Assembly: GCF_023856365.1 (NCBI RefSeq)
Contig: NC_064541.1
Coordinates: 21,802,214-21,866,213, forward strand
DNA length: 64,000 nucleotides
From: Brienomyrus brachyistius
Lineage: Eukaryota; Chordata; Actinopteri; Osteoglossiformes; Mormyridae
Direction: 5' to 3'
How positions within the stretch are numbered: the stretch's first letter is position 1; each line of letters starts with the position of its first letter. Shown one piece after another: positions 1 to 13,200 of the stretch. The notes under the pieces were generated by a model. That model did no database searches. It worked only from the letters and a program-made list of their open reading frames with translations, and had not been told where the DNA came from. The position numbers and the translations under genes are program-made.

Positions 1-277
1 CCAACATTCTTACAAAGCTTGGTGTGCTTCGGAAAAGTGAATGGTAAGGAATCATACTGTTGCCCTGCCCTTCAGAGCAATAGCTACATAGAAAGAGTTT
101 CACTCACAAAATTGCTCCCGGTGGTGTCTGTTATTGTGTTACATTATTATGACCTTAATCATCATTGCGGTACTAAACTGATTAGAGAGCCACGTGTTAC
201 AAAGTAGTAGCAACAGTTACAGTGTGTGTATTGGAATTAATCTCTGCTCTCCCTCCTTTTGCACCCCCCCCCCCCAG

Positions 278-3200
278 ATCTCAAGGAAGGCGGAGCTTCG
301 TTCCAGATTGGCTGAGTTGCTGCTGCAGCTTTCTGCCCCCCAGCAAGGCCAAGGAACTGTGGGAGATGAGACGGAAAGAATGAAAAGACAAGTGTAAGAG
401 AGTGAGATCACAAAAGGAAAACAGGGCCATAAAGATGTACAGAAACAGATTTAATATTCAGCATATGGGCAATATTAGCAAAGCATTCAGCCACACATCT
501 TTTTAAATGTCTGTTATGCATGGAGAGATCTGGAGAGACACTGAGACAGATTACCACAAAAGGCTTTCAATCAGTGTATTGTCATTTAATGAGCTAAATT
601 CAGTGTTGCCTAATCACAACACAAATTACCAGAAGCGATAGTTACTGCCGAGTATGTGCCACGCTCTTTTGTATCGGGAGGAATGACAAAGCGGGCTGAT
701 GCGGCTTGTGGGATCTTGATACTTCTTTTGTTCAATAAAATATACGAGGGCCAGTCAATGTGTCTGGCATGAATGCTAATGCCGGGGAGAGGGATATGAA
801 CCGAAAGAACTGGCTGGGTGTCACTCGGCAGTCCCTCACGGTGAAGAGTTAACGCTGGAAAGGCGAGCAACTGTTCAGTGCATAACATGACACGCTTCTC
901 CTGTGTGTATTTGTCTGCGCGTAGTGAAGACGGCTCAGAGGTCGTCACGTCACAGAGCCCCCCCGCCAAAGTACCAAGGGAAGCAAGTGACGAAGCTCCT
1001 AGTCGGGAGCGAGAAGGGGTGCCAGGGTGCCCTGCCGAGTCCCAAACAGGCACTAGTGAACCTCAAGAAGGTAACACGCTCATAACATACTGCTCTTATT
1101 TACTTTCAGTAGAGAGATCATTTGGGTAAAATGTCATCACCAAAAAACCACCAGAACTGCCTCCTGCAGAAACTCAAACACAGTAATCAAATAGTATTGA
1201 TTAAGTACAATCAACATATTTTATGTTTTTTTCACTCTGTTTTTTTTTTCCAGACTCTAAACACGATTGTCTCAGGGCATCCTGGGAAGGGGCGAGGTTT
1301 CGGTTACGGTCGCTAGAGGGTCACAGCGACATCGTCACCTGTGTCGTTGCCGTAGATAACCTGGTGATCTCTGGCAGGTACCCAGTGATTCGACGTCCCT
1401 TTGCGATCAAGACGGCACTGTGCCGTTTTGGTAACTTTCCACGTGTTTTCTTCCTCTCTGACTCAGCCGCGACACAACAGTAAAGGTGTGGCATGTCCCC
1501 ACAGCAAGCGAGCAGCGGAACCTTGGGGGGCACAGTGGGGGCATTACTGGTCTTTTGGCACCCCTCCCCGAATACTGCAGGAGGCTAGGTAACAAACAAT
1601 CACAGTATCTGTACCCAGACTGCGTCTTACAGTCAAGTTTAACTTCCAGCTGACATTAGGTTTGGAAGTAGGTTCCGGGTGCCGACTCCCATGTTGGGCC
1701 TGACTCATCACAGTGGGGGATGATGGGTCTCCAGTGATTCATACCGCACCATAAGCGGAGCTGTATTTCCCCCCTGCGGACCTCCGTGTGGCAGTAGTTT
1801 AGGGCACATTTGTAACCTGAAGGCCGCTGCCGCAGGTCCCACATTCGAATGTGTCCTGATTGGTCAGCCGCTGGTGCAGAGTCAGTCAAGTATCGAGGGT
1901 CATGTGTGTAATGACACATCACCATGATGACACACACGTCTTGGAACTTTAAGTCTCAACATGGATAATAACAGAAACAGGGACGCTGGATTTGATTGAT
2001 TATGTGAATGAATTTGATGTAGCATGATGAGTGATGCCCTGTCCACTCACTCACTTTCTGCTCTCTCTCCCTCTCTCTCTCCCCAGCAAAATCTTTGTCA
2101 CTAAATGAGAGAGAGCAGTTCGTGCTCAGTGGTTCTGTGGACTGCACGGTCAAAATCTGGGCCCTCAGTTCTGGTGGGTTCTTTGCCAAAGGCCTACAGC
2201 GAAATGTGTTCCCTTTGGGTCACGCCAGTATCATGTCAGTTTGGTGAGCTGACAATCATTACAAGTTCTGATCTTTATTTTTAGGCTGCTGTGTCAAGTC
2301 CATCTACACATTCAATGCCATTTCTGCTCTCTGTTTTGTCCCCGAAGGAGAAGGACTCATTGTCACGGGATCAGGTGGGTGTGTGGGAGGGGGGATGTGT
2401 GAGTATGTTAGCACCCCTTTCTGGTATGCTCTCTCTCACTGTGCGCCTCACTGCTAATGCTGTGAAATCTCTCGATCTCTAGATGGTGGCAAGGTGGAGG
2501 TTTGGAGCTGGGACACCATGGAGAATTGTCAGTCGATCAAGGCGCACGAGGACAGCGTGACCTCGCTACAGGCAGGTTTCCATGTGCCAGCGAGCTCATA
2601 CCCTTTCAGATTTAGAATTTAGGCTGCCCTAGTGGCACTGAAAATCACGGCCGTATTCTGAATTCCTCCACAGTCCCATGGTCCTCTGCTCTTCAGTGGC
2701 TCGGCCGAAGGGGGCGTATCCGTGTGGGAGGTGCAGTGCTCCCGGGCCGCCCCGTTGCGGATGCTGCATCAGTGGAGCTCCGCCGTGACTGGTTGCGGTC
2801 ATCAGAACGGGGCCACGGTCAGTCAGCTGACCCTGAGTCCCCGTGGAGACCGCGTGTTCCTTGCCAACGGGAGAGCCAGCTTGAAGATTCTAAACTGGAG
2901 GACAGGTTGGGGGTGCCGCTGTTTTAATACCTGGTAACATACCGACCCTGCTAAGTGTCAGCAGAATAATTCTGCCAATTTTTAGTTCTCCACTGACTCC
3001 AAAGCCTTAAAACACCCATGGAATGAGACTTACCTATAGCCCCGTTCTTAAGAATTCCACAAAGAAGTCTAAAAACAAGACTGAGAGAATGTTAGTAATG
3101 TCTTGTTCAGGGAGTGATGAGCAAGTGTTAAGCCACATCGCTGGGATCCCAGGAATGGTGACTAAGTGAGTTTTCTGTCCCTGTCAAAGTAGCTTTGCAG

Positions 3201-5178
3201 CTCTCACGGCTGTGCTCGGCTCGCCCAGCATGCGGGGGGGGCGGCTCTTGGCAAGCGTCAAAGGAGTGGGGGTGTCGTGGCCCCTGACTGACTGTCCTGC
3301 ACTGAGGTGTTTAGCGGCACATAAAGGATTGGCATGAGGGGGGGGTGAGGATCAGCGTTGTTCTGTGTCAGGCAGATTGATACAGAGAGGAGGAGAGTGT
3401 TGAAGAGGACTGGGAGGGGTGCAGACCGGGTGCAGCTCTGGGAGGTGGGATCAAGATAGCTTCATGAGAAGGGACTCTGAGGGAGAGGTTGGGGAGGAGC
3501 CATATGTGACGACGGAGAATCTCAGGGGAGTTTGGATTTGCCCAGAATGGCAGCAGCACACTTCTCGGCCGCTTTTTAGTCCAGCTGGCAGAGGTGGTTA
3601 AAGGAAGAGAATACAGGGAGGTCAGTGTAAGCAGAAGCATCTTGTACTACATTCTATAAGCAGGTCAGGGGCAAGGAAACGCATGAATCCCCCTAACTGT
3701 CCCTTGATATTGTCCCTTTGCTGTTTATCTGTCCCCACAGGCTCAGTGTCCAAAGTGGCAAATCACAGCAGCATCGCTGGGGTCACGGACTGTGTCAGTC
3801 AGACAGGGGGAATCCTGATTGGCTCCTGCTTTGATCTTGCAACTGGGGACAGCACCCTCAACTGTTAGTGTGACGATAATTATGACTTAAATATTGACTA
3901 CAATTTACTCGATATCCATTAGCATGTAACCGTTTTAGTGATTACTCATGTGCTCTGTTGAGTATATGCAGTAAGATCCTGCTTTTTTTCTTTCAGTGTT
4001 TTCCCTTCCTCTGTGCAAGTACCTGGTGTCACTGACATGTCCGGAATATCCCAGGATCCTGTGCTTCACAGGATGGCTGACCGCAAGCGGGTGCCACCGC
4101 TGGGTTACGGGGGGGCGTGCCCTGACCGTCTGGGAGCAGCTTCCAGCCAAAGGCAAGCAGAGGTGAGCTGTCTCCTCCCGAAACACAACTATTTGCTGTC
4201 TCTCCGTCCGTCCGTCCGTCCATCCATCCATCCATCCATCTATCCATCACCTGCTTACTCAGGGTCACAGTAGGGGGGGGGGATGCTGGATCCCATCCCA
4301 GGCAACATGGGGCACAATGACAGTTACAGGGTGCGCATACACACACATACACATGTGCGTACACACAGTCTTTATGGTGACTCTCCATTCATTTCTATGG
4401 GCATAACCATCTGATGATGCTATGCCCTACCCAGCCCCATCCTTAACCACAACTAACCAAACAAACTACAGGACTTTTGGCATTTTTGTTTTTTGATTAC
4501 ATTAACAAATTTTAATAAAACAGGTTCCTAAAAGGTAAAAACATGTTTTTATCACATTGTGGGGAAATCTGGTCCCCACAATGTAATAACTATACACGCA
4601 CACACACTCACACACACACACTGAATTAGCCTAACTGTATGTTTTTTAATTGCAGGAGAAACTTGTAAGACATTGAGAAAACAGTTCATTTTCATATTAA
4701 TAATTTTTAATATTTTGTTTTGCACTGAGGGTATAATTTAGATATCTAAGTTTGTAAGTATAATCATTCTTTAATACATACTGGGTGTTGCTAAAGCTTT
4801 CAGGCATTTCATAATACAAAGCAATTTAGTGTGATTAACTGTTAATATTGGGTATTTCCCATGGATACTCACTTCAAATGCTGTCTGAAGTCAGCTCCAT
4901 GTTTTGTCAATTTAACAGAGGTGACGTCACCGCAAAGCGAAACTCACAGCTGGAAGCCTCTCTGGAGGAGTCTGGTACAGACACAGAGGAGGACAGTGAT
5001 GGTAAGACAGACTCATGCTCTGCCTCCCACAGTACAAACGTGACTAATTACCCGTGCAGTAAAATGAGTGACACGCCTCTTCCTGGCAGGTGAGAGTGAG
5101 GTAGACTACGTTTCCCACGGTGCACCTGCAACCGGCCAGGAGCCCAGCTCTTCATGGGTCCGCTGTGTTCTTCAGTGA
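278..5178 (+). CDS. WD40-repeat protein, multi-exon, 5' end unresolved
   Basis: Coding exons that join in phase: 925-1070, 1254-1377, 1467-1588, 2087-2173, 2285-2374, 2483-2571, 2674-2905, 3741-3863, 3997-4162, 4919-5001 and 5090-5178 (stop TGA), about 449 residues. WD40 blades are visible as GH-SDIVTCV...LVISGSRDTTVKVW, FVLSGSVDCTVKIW, LIVTGSDGGKVEVWSW and LLFSGSAEGGVSVWEV, followed by weaker blades ending in GGRALTVWEQLP. The tail is acidic and hydrophilic (SGTDTEEDSDGESEVDY). Such propellers are protein-binding scaffolds; no enzymatic motif is seen and I cannot name the gene. An upstream segment at 278-391 is open and flanked by AG and GTGTAAG, but its phase (0) does not fit the exon starting at 925, so either another exon intervenes or 278-391 does not belong. 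The intron after 2571 needs a GC donor. Confidence is high for the WD40 exons, low for the 5' end. Confidence 0.8.
4200..4300. repeat. (GTCC)n/(ATCC)n microsatellite and SINE tail
   Basis: GTCCGTCCGTCC runs into CATCCATCCATCCATC (4203-4248), then CAGGGTCACAGTAGGG and GGATCCCATCCCAGGCAA, the minus-strand 3' part of the SINE family. Confidence 0.6.
4340..4615 (+). repeat. Dispersed non-coding repeat with GTCCCCAC palindrome, copy 1
   Basis: It contains GTCTTTATGGTGACTCTCCA, CATTTCTATGGGCATAACC, CTTAACC...AACCAAACAAACTA and, at the right end, CATTGTGGGGA-7 bases-TCCCCACAATG, a perfect 11-bp inverted repeat, flanked by CA dinucleotides. It lies in the large WD40-gene intron before the exon at 4919. 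A reverse-oriented copy is at 46430-46750. Confidence 0.6.
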
Positions 5179-5338
5179 CAGGACGATCGATCATCGTGTT
5201 GCCCGGCTGAAAATACAGTGCGTCTGAGTGGCGCAAAGATGAAGAGAGAAGCCAATGTGACACATCGAGGGAGGGGAGAGGCGCAGAGAGACCAAATTAC
5301 CCGTTTTTGCATATGCAAATGTTGTTCTTGCAAGTCTG

Positions 5339-5344
5339 AAATAA
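5339..5344 (+). terminator. Polyadenylation signal of the WD40 gene
   Basis: AATAAA lies about 160 bases after the stop codon of the WD40 gene. It is followed by a T-rich, TGT-containing stretch, as expected downstream of a cleavage site. Confidence 0.6.
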
Positions 5345-5811
5345 ATCTGCCAAATTTTGACCTTCTGCCTCGGCTGTTTATTATTCGTGTCATGCCTGTC
5401 TATAAATATCTGTTCATTCATCTCTTTCACCTCCGTGCGGTTCAGCCTTTCAGCGAGGTAAATTAATGTATATTGATCATCTCACCCACTCTTCTGTTCT
5501 GCTAAAAATAATTTAATTGTCCTTCACCCCTCCCCCAAATTAGAATATTAATAAGCTCTTCTTAGCTTCTCGCTATTTCTGTCTTCGAATCCATTCCGTT
5601 CTTTCCTTCCTTCTCTGTCCATCTAATTGAACCTGTTAAAAAGCATAATTAGCATTTAAATCTCACCCACACTGTCTCCCTCACTCTCTCTCCCTTGGTC
5701 TCTACATGTCTCTGTCGCTAAGGCAACCAATGCTTTTTCCCTCTCTCTCTGCCTCTTTCCCTCACTCCCTCCTTTCGCACTGAGAGGTAGGCATGTTCCC
5801 TGATCTCATTC

Positions 5812-5843
<32 letters not shown>

Positions 5844-5868
5844 CGTGCGTGCGTGTGTATGCGTGTGG
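5812..5868. repeat. (GT)n microsatellite
   Basis: GT dinucleotides with a few A and C interruptions, between the WD40 gene and pianp. A second pure (GT) run lies at 6270-6293 in pianp intron 1. Confidence 0.9.
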
Positions 5869-6180
5869 GGTATACGCCCCTCTTCACGTGTAAGGAAATC
5901 TAAAAAGACAAGCCTGCCTGATGCCTGGTGTGTGTTTCCCACGGTAATCATTTAATTTCCAGATGTGATCACGGGTGCATGTGCGTTCACTTCGCTGTAA
6001 TTTCCAAGTGAGTTCGTCCTGTGCCGTGCTTCGAGCCGTTTCGCGCAAATTTCTTTACTACAGAAAGACTCTGTTTATGTTTTTGGAATCTGCCATCGTC
6101 CAGAAAGCCCTGGCGCCCTCCCTCTGTCTCGTTTAAGGAAGATGATTAGTGAAGCAGCGGTTCTGTGAGCAGCCGAAGCA

Positions 6181-7899
6181 ATGGAGAGATGGTAAGACGG
6201 CATGAGAGAGACTCGAAAGACTGGCAAGTTGAAGGAGCTGTTGGACTTAGAGTGGTGTCGGTTCTGGGTGGCGTGTGTGTGTGTGTGTGTGTGCACTTCA
6301 CATTATTAACCCTTCTCTTCCTCCGTCTCAGCTCCAGCTCTCCTGTTACACGTCTGGCCGCCCTCTGTTGCCTCCTGGTCGCGTCGACACGCCATGTGTC
6401 GTGCGAGGGGGGTGAGAGGAAAGAGGAAAAGAGGGAAGGCGACACGGAGCAGATGGAGGAGATGCAGATAGGCCCGTTCTCGCCTCATCTGTCCATCACC
6501 AGCCAAGCCACACCCACGCCACTCTGGGCGGTCATCTGGGGACCGACCCACACCTTCGAGGACGAGACACCACATTACCCCTCAGCCCAGGAGACGAGCG
6601 GCAATCGGCCAGCGACAGAAGCTTGGGAGCTGCATCAGAGCCCACCGACCACACAAACGCAGCAGCTCCTACAGGGCGGGAGGGGAGATGTGGGGCACGA
6701 AGAGGGACAGGGGGAGCTGGGCAGTGGGGTGGAGGAAGGTAGGTCAGCAGGCTGGGTGGCCCCAGAGAGACCTTCACCTGGAAAATACCCCTCTGATGCT
6801 TTATGGCTTTTGAGTCATTTTTGTTCGTTTTTGTTGCTCTCTTGCAGTTGATCCACAGTTTTATGTCACTGTGACCATCTCCTCGCTCTTAATTCTGACT
6901 GCGGTCATCATAACTGCAAAACTCTGGTAAGAACTTGACATCCTACCAGTTGGGAGCCACAGTCTCTGTAATGACACTGTATCAGACTTTACTCAGATGC
7001 AGAGAGCGTTATGGCCTGGGTTTTGGCTGTGCCTAAGCAAACACCATTTGTCTGTCGCTGCACAGACCCTCTGTATTAAGCAGCTTGCCAGTCTGTCAAT
7101 GTTTATGCAATTACCCTCTCTCGTTGTATCAGCACTGAAAATACAGCTTGCACTCTGTGTAGCTTCAAAGCAAGCGCAGTGCGCCTAGCGCTGACCTTCT
7201 GCGACACATCACCTGCCCTCGATTGTTTGAGACGTACGTCTTTGGCCGAACAGCATTTCACGGGTCATTCACACGCATGGGATCAAGCTGTTGCACATTT
7301 GAATAGTATTTCAACGTTTATACATGTTATTCTAAATGTTATAAATGACTGTAGATTGCCATGATATTCTATGAAAGGTCCGTACGTCTGAGCTCATGAT
7401 ATGGTGCCTTTCCGGAAAAGTACTTTCCTAAGTGATACGTGGCTTATGAGAGTGTTATTTAACAGGGTCTCCATATCAGTGTACTGTATTGTACCGCACA
7501 CTTCCTGGCAGAGTTACATGGTACGCGTTTCTGTCATCTCCCCAGCTACGACCGCAGCTGCTCGCAGACCCCTCCCCCACTGTCCCGGGGGGCGGCACCC
7601 CCGCTTTCGCTGGCCCTCCCGCGATCCCTCACTCCTGAGGACAGCAGGCAGACACTGCACAGCATCCCATCCTTTGGCGACAGGGAGAGGTGAGAGACTG
7701 ACAGCCGGCAAGCGCGGAGCCGGTTCACCTCGAGGAGCAGAAACATCGCACTCGCAAAACTGGAGAACAGCTCTCCATCACCCATGGAGAAAGTTCTTAG
7801 ATCTCTGTAATAACTGTGTGGCATTTCCAGGTATTGAATCAAACGGTGCAATTTCATTTCCTTCTCTTCTCCTCCAGGATTCCCGTGGTGAACCTCTGA
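6181..7899 (+). CDS. pianp: PILR-alpha-associated neural protein-like type I membrane protein
   Basis: Five coding exons join in phase: 6181-6191, 6332-6738, 6848-6926, 7546-7689 and 7878-7899, giving 220 residues. The protein starts MERCSSSPVTRLAALCCLLV, a signal peptide. About 135 acidic, proline/threonine-rich extracellular residues follow, then one membrane helix (FYVTVTISSLLILTAVIITA), a juxtamembrane KLCYDRSCSQ, and a short tail ending ...DSRQTLHSIPSFGDRERIPVVNL. The tail resembles the conserved C-terminal region of the AJAP1/PIANP family, and the next gene is cops7a, PIANP's neighbour in mammals. In mammals PIANP is a neuronal surface protein that binds the immune receptor PILR-alpha; whether this copy does so is inference. 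The ATG is chosen because it gives an in-phase signal peptide across the first intron. It could be another AJAP1-family member; synteny argues for pianp. Confidence 0.75.
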
Positions 7900-8432
7900 A
7901 CGCAACTGTTGATCCTATTTCCACTGGACACAAGACGTTCAAGGTGTGACTTTTTCAGCCGTGAAATGTAATTTCAGATTTCTAGCCCTTTATACCTCCC
8001 ATGAGACCCACGTGTGTAGGCATCCAGCCCCTCTCCCCCCACCCCCATTTCCCGTGGTTCTGTCGTGCGCCATGTCATAGCTTCACTGTTAGGATATGCT
8101 GTTGTGTATACCAGTGTAGCTCGTTGAATTTACAAAAAACAGCTCAGACTCCTGATCGCGCAGGGCGAAACCGCCAACCCCTCAGACAGAGACATCGTTT
8201 ACCTCTAGTAATGCATTATTCAGTAGCGGCCCCCTGTGCCGTACCATGGGATACTCTGTAGCAGTATGAGATGTTCCCACAATCCCCAGAGAGTAATCTG
8301 CAGCTAAAGGGTTTTGACAATTATAACCAGTTAATCAATCCGAGTGTAAGTGTTGCCGTGGTATCCAGTGCAAGCTGTGTCATATGGCATGCCGTGAATG
8401 CTGGGAAGGCACGGTACGGTGGCCAAGGAGAC

Positions 8433-8438
8433 AATAAA
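8433..8438 (+). terminator. Candidate polyadenylation signal of pianp
   Basis: AATAAA about 530 bases after the pianp stop codon, followed by a GT-rich stretch (CACGTTGTGCC). It implies a 3' UTR of roughly 550 bases. Confidence 0.5.
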
Positions 8439-9052
8439 ATCCAGTCTGTGTTTTAAGACTCACGTTGTGCCTGGCATTTATTTTCGCGCCGAGGTGGGAA
8501 CCCACACGAGCAAGACGCAAAACACGCGAGGAGTTCACGGCACCCATCTGCTCCGAGGAGAAGCTGTGAAGCAGCGAGTGAATCACGCTGGCTGGAATTA
8601 CCGCCTCCCTGCACCACATACGCAGGCAGCGAGGACAGAAAATCAGCTTCCTTCCATGTAACCCCCCACTCACCATCCAATTGGGAGCAAGAGGACTAAA
8701 TTGCTAGCATTATCACTGGGAAAGAGGTAGTTAGAGATGGACAGGATGGGCCTGACAAAGAAAATGAAGGCATATACAGAGGGAGGTAACAGCTAACTGA
8801 CGGTGGGGGAGAGCTTTTTATGGAGGGGTGCTGATTAAACCATATATTGTGGGTGAGGAAGCGATTATTCACGGACTTAACAATTGTGATTTTAATCTTA
8901 GATACAGGCCACTTAATTACTGGCCCCAAATCAAACAGGTGCGCTTGCTGGCCAAGGTCAAGGACGTGACAGGCCGGCAGCCAAAGGGACATGGGGGAGG
9001 GGGGCAGACGCAAAGCACAACACATGGAGAAGCGCAGAGGTTCAAGGAACTA

Positions 9053-9058
9053 TTTATT
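9053..9058 (-). terminator. Possible polyadenylation signal for cops7a
   Basis: AATAAA on the minus strand about 1.2 kb past the cops7a stop; another (TTTATT on plus) lies near 9566. The choice between them is open. pianp and cops7a are convergent, and 8450-9050 shows no other gene. Confidence 0.25.
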
Positions 9059-10268
9059 GTCAACAATTCACAATTCGATATTCTTCATGACTCGCTGAGA
9101 AAATAAAAATTAAAATATCACACACGCAACGTTGGGCCAGGACTTGCTGCCTGGGGATTGGCCTGAGACACGCAGACATACATACAGACAGACACACGCA
9201 CACGCAGCCCCTTTCTATACATGTCTGTACAGATCCGTACAGGACCAGCTCTAACACTATGTGTTAATGGGACCCCCTTATGTACACCATCAGCCCGTCG
9301 GTCAGCCTCTCTGTCTGTAAAGCTGTACGCCTGCGTGGTGAAGTGCTGCTTCATCCACCGCTCAGCGTTTCCGTCTTTAGTTTGACTTTGACCAGATCTT
9401 CCCACTTCCACGGAGTCTGCAGATGACATATGAATCATATTTGCATGGAAAATTTGCTAAATGAAACATAAGTATCCAGTAACCTTGTCACACTCAAGGG
9501 TTTGGGATGGGAAATTCAAATCCCTAACCTCAACCCATAACAGTCTGCCAGCCTGAAAGATAACATTTATTGCCAATTTCTAAACAAACAGTACTGTACT
9601 TTGTCATCTCTACCTTTTTATATAATTATAAAACCCATCTAAATTATGCCCATATTACTATATGCACTGGGAGCACTACGTTTTGGACTCATTATTAAAA
9701 ATGCAAAATTAACAGTGCTGCAAAGTTTAAAAATTACTGCTAGAAACATGAGATTCCACGGTTGCCAAGATGGCTAAGATGTGAGTGAGGCTGGTTAATG
9801 AGACAAAGATGATGCCGTAACCAAGTCACAACTCAAATATTAAAGATAGAGTACGCACTTACGTTGAGAAATATTATGTATCAGTAATATTTATGTTTTA
9901 CATGATTTTATGTGATCGGAATCATTTTCAGTATTACTACTGGATTTGTACGAATTTCTGCATTCTCGTTTAATTGATCACAGCCAACTCGCGAATAACC
10001 TACACCAAGAACATCAAATGCACAATGTGAGTAGGTTGCTGTATATTATATTTTGCTGGTAGTAACAGAACAATATTCAGTCAGTGAAATTTCCTCCTTA
10101 ATGTTCTCAGAATTACTAAATTGACATAAAATAGGTGACATTCACATAAAATATATTCAAACAGGGCAAACTGAGTAAAAACCATCAGTTGTAATACTGC
10201 TATGAATGGAGGTTAAATGGTGGTCAAATGAAAGGGTTTGATTTGCTCTTAATGCGATGCTTAACCCC

Positions 10269-13200
10269 TTACCCCTTGACTTTAGAGCTCTTTTTTCCTG
10301 GTTGCCGCGGCTCCTGTGAGGATGCGGGGTCACGCGGCTCAGTGGGTTGGTCTGCGTCCTGATTGGATGCTGCTCCAGCAGGGGAGGGGCCTGATGACGG
10401 GGAGGCGGAGCTAGCCTTGAGTGTTTTTTGGAGGTTTGAGACCTGGGTGAAAGAGAACAGCAGCTGTGACAATGATATTATTAAAAAAAAAAATAAATAA
10501 ATAAAAAAACATTTATTTGGACAATGCATGATAGCCAACTATTTCATTTAAACAGATGTACACCTCATTGGGCAGCTGCTAAATACCATTGGTCTTGTTA
10601 TACAAACACAGTTGTTATGAGGTTCTGTTACTTGCTCTCAAACTAAACTCCCTACAGGGAACAAAAAACCATTAGGTAATAATACAATCATCAAATGCAA
10701 AGACAACAAACCACATAGACTCAATTATGCCTTTATATCAACAGCAAGCAATGATAGGCAACACCATGGTCAACGGTTCAATTAAATCCAATTAGATGAT
10801 TGGCTGGAACCAAGACAACATTAGCATATGAGGGTCCCCAAGAAGAGTAAGGGAGAGCGGGGATGAAGAGAGAAAACAAGGATAAAGAAGAGGCCGCAGC
10901 CTATATTAGGCTCTGTGGGGAAGGACACACCTCCGTCTCCACCTGCACTTTGACCTTCAGTTGACTTTCTCTGTACTGATTGGCTCTGGACACTTGCTCT
11001 TCAATCCCACACAGCACAGCCTCACAGCCCGCACACCTGAGTAAGAAAGAGAAAGATACAGAGGCTGGCAGGTGAAACCCCTCACGGCGTCACAGGTAAC
11101 CTCGCCAACTGGAAAACACTGCAACAGGCATTCCATAACTGCATAATTGTTATGCAGGGTCGTAGGGGTACAGATCCTATCCTGGAAGCTACGAGTGAAA
11201 GGCACAACCCAGGGAACAACCCAGGTGCCAATGGGGTGCCAACTAACTCCAATTCACTTTAGCATGTGTTTCTTTGGTGGCGGTAACCAGTGAACGCAGA
11301 AGAGAACATGCATATTCCACATACCAGAAGAGACTCAGATCCTGGTCCCACGGGTATGAGGCAACAGTGCTAACCACCGTGCCACACCAACACCGAAACC
11401 ATTTCAATAAATAAAATCTAACAAGCTGAAAAATTAGGGGCTGTGTCGAGCTTTCTTCACATCCCAATAAATCGTGTTCATAGACTAAATATAGCTGCTA
11501 CGTGTGGGCAGTAACCTAGACTAGCTCCCAGTTATAAATCACTTCATATCAGTAATCTGAAGACCAGTCAATTATGATTTGGGGATTTATTAATGATTAG
11601 ACTTACTTTATGATGAAGCATTATTCAGTATAATTAGGCTATAGGTTAGAGGGTGTGTCTTGGGCCCCGACCACAGACGTGTGTCAAGGGTCTGTGCAGC
11701 CCTTTCTCACGCTCTGCTGTATTCCTTATCCCAGTCTACAGTTGTACAGCCTTTAGTCTGGAACAAATTCTGACCAGGCCAAGTCTCTATGCCTGAGAAA
11801 GGAGGCTGAGAATCCACTTTGTACTACTTCAACAAGGTCAGTTGCATCTGCAAAAACTTCTCTCATACCTGCAGGCTATAACCAGATGGACACCAGGTGA
11901 TCACACCGGCTTTCTCTTTTTCCGATTGGGTAATGCATCATATATACGAATGTGACTGGTTGACCGTTTTTTTTAAATCATGTTCTGAACATGATGTATG
12001 AAGACTATGTAAGCGTGGGGGGAGACTTTTGGGGAGAGGGAGGGGTACAGTGTAGTTTATTTGGCCAAATTCATTCTATCTTTTCATTTCACCTTTGTTT
12101 ATTATTCTGTTTTTGAGCCACTCAAACCGTTCTTAGATTATCAGCTACCTGCGAGTGAATTCCTCAACACCAGTCTATATGCCCTGTTTTTGTTCAAGGT
12201 CAACTTTCTGTCCTTCATTCATCTTCCTATTTAATGACTTAACCTTGCATCAAAAGATGTCTGTTTCCTACTCGGTCTACAATGCGCCGTAACGGAAAGC
12301 CCGTGGTTCGCCGATGGAAGCCAGTAACCGCTCACCATTCCTGCAGTGTGTTGGCGATGTTGGGCAGCTCATTGGGTCCCAGGTCTCTGCCCACGCTGCA
12401 GTCTACTTCCACCTGCTGGTTGCGCTGGTCCAGCTTGCCCTGGATGATGTCACAGTAGACGGCTTCGATGAGCAGGTCCTCCAGCTCCCGCACGTTCTTC
12501 AGCTCCAGCTGCTGCAGGAGCAGCGAGTAGGGCAGGCACTGGGGGAAAGGGACACAGCACACTGTCTCCGGGACACTGCAGGGAGGTCTGGCCATTTTAC
12601 AACCCAGTAAGACCTAGCATTCAGCAATCTCCTTAAATCTCTACACCCAGCCTGGCTTCAAATGAGGTTACGGCCCTCTACTGTTCTTCCTCAGCCAGTA
12701 AGCAGACTAAACAAGAAGTCTGATCACAGAAAGATGACGTCACCTGACATTTTTTTAAAAACCATTTCAAGAGCACACACAGCACACCAATAAAAGAAAA
12801 AACAGCTATAAATTAAGTAAAACATACAGCTACAAAATATGCTGAGAGGAATCATCTAAATGAAGCTGAATTTAATTAAATTAAATCATCTGATGGGCAC
12901 AAGGCAGCCTTCCCAGCCAGACTGGGCACTGCAGACCAAGCCAGTACCTTGAGGGTGGAAGCCAGGCTGATGATTGACAGGTGGCGGAGTTTGTTCTTCT
13001 GTGCGGGGGTTAACTCTGGGAGAGACGCCGCTCTCTCTGAGGAAAGAGGCTGCGTGTGAATCACATAACAGAGCCGCATGCCGGTCAAGGAGGCGGCAGG
13101 CCCACACTTAATTACATACGCCAACGTTTGTCACCTTTGTAGTCGCAGTATGTCCCATAGGCAAAAAGGTTGAGTAACTGATACACTGGTGCGTGAGGAC

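Noticed and set aside
6146..6575. Minus-strand frames over the second pianp exon
   Set aside because: Shadows of the GC-rich pianp exon; no splice sites or motifs.
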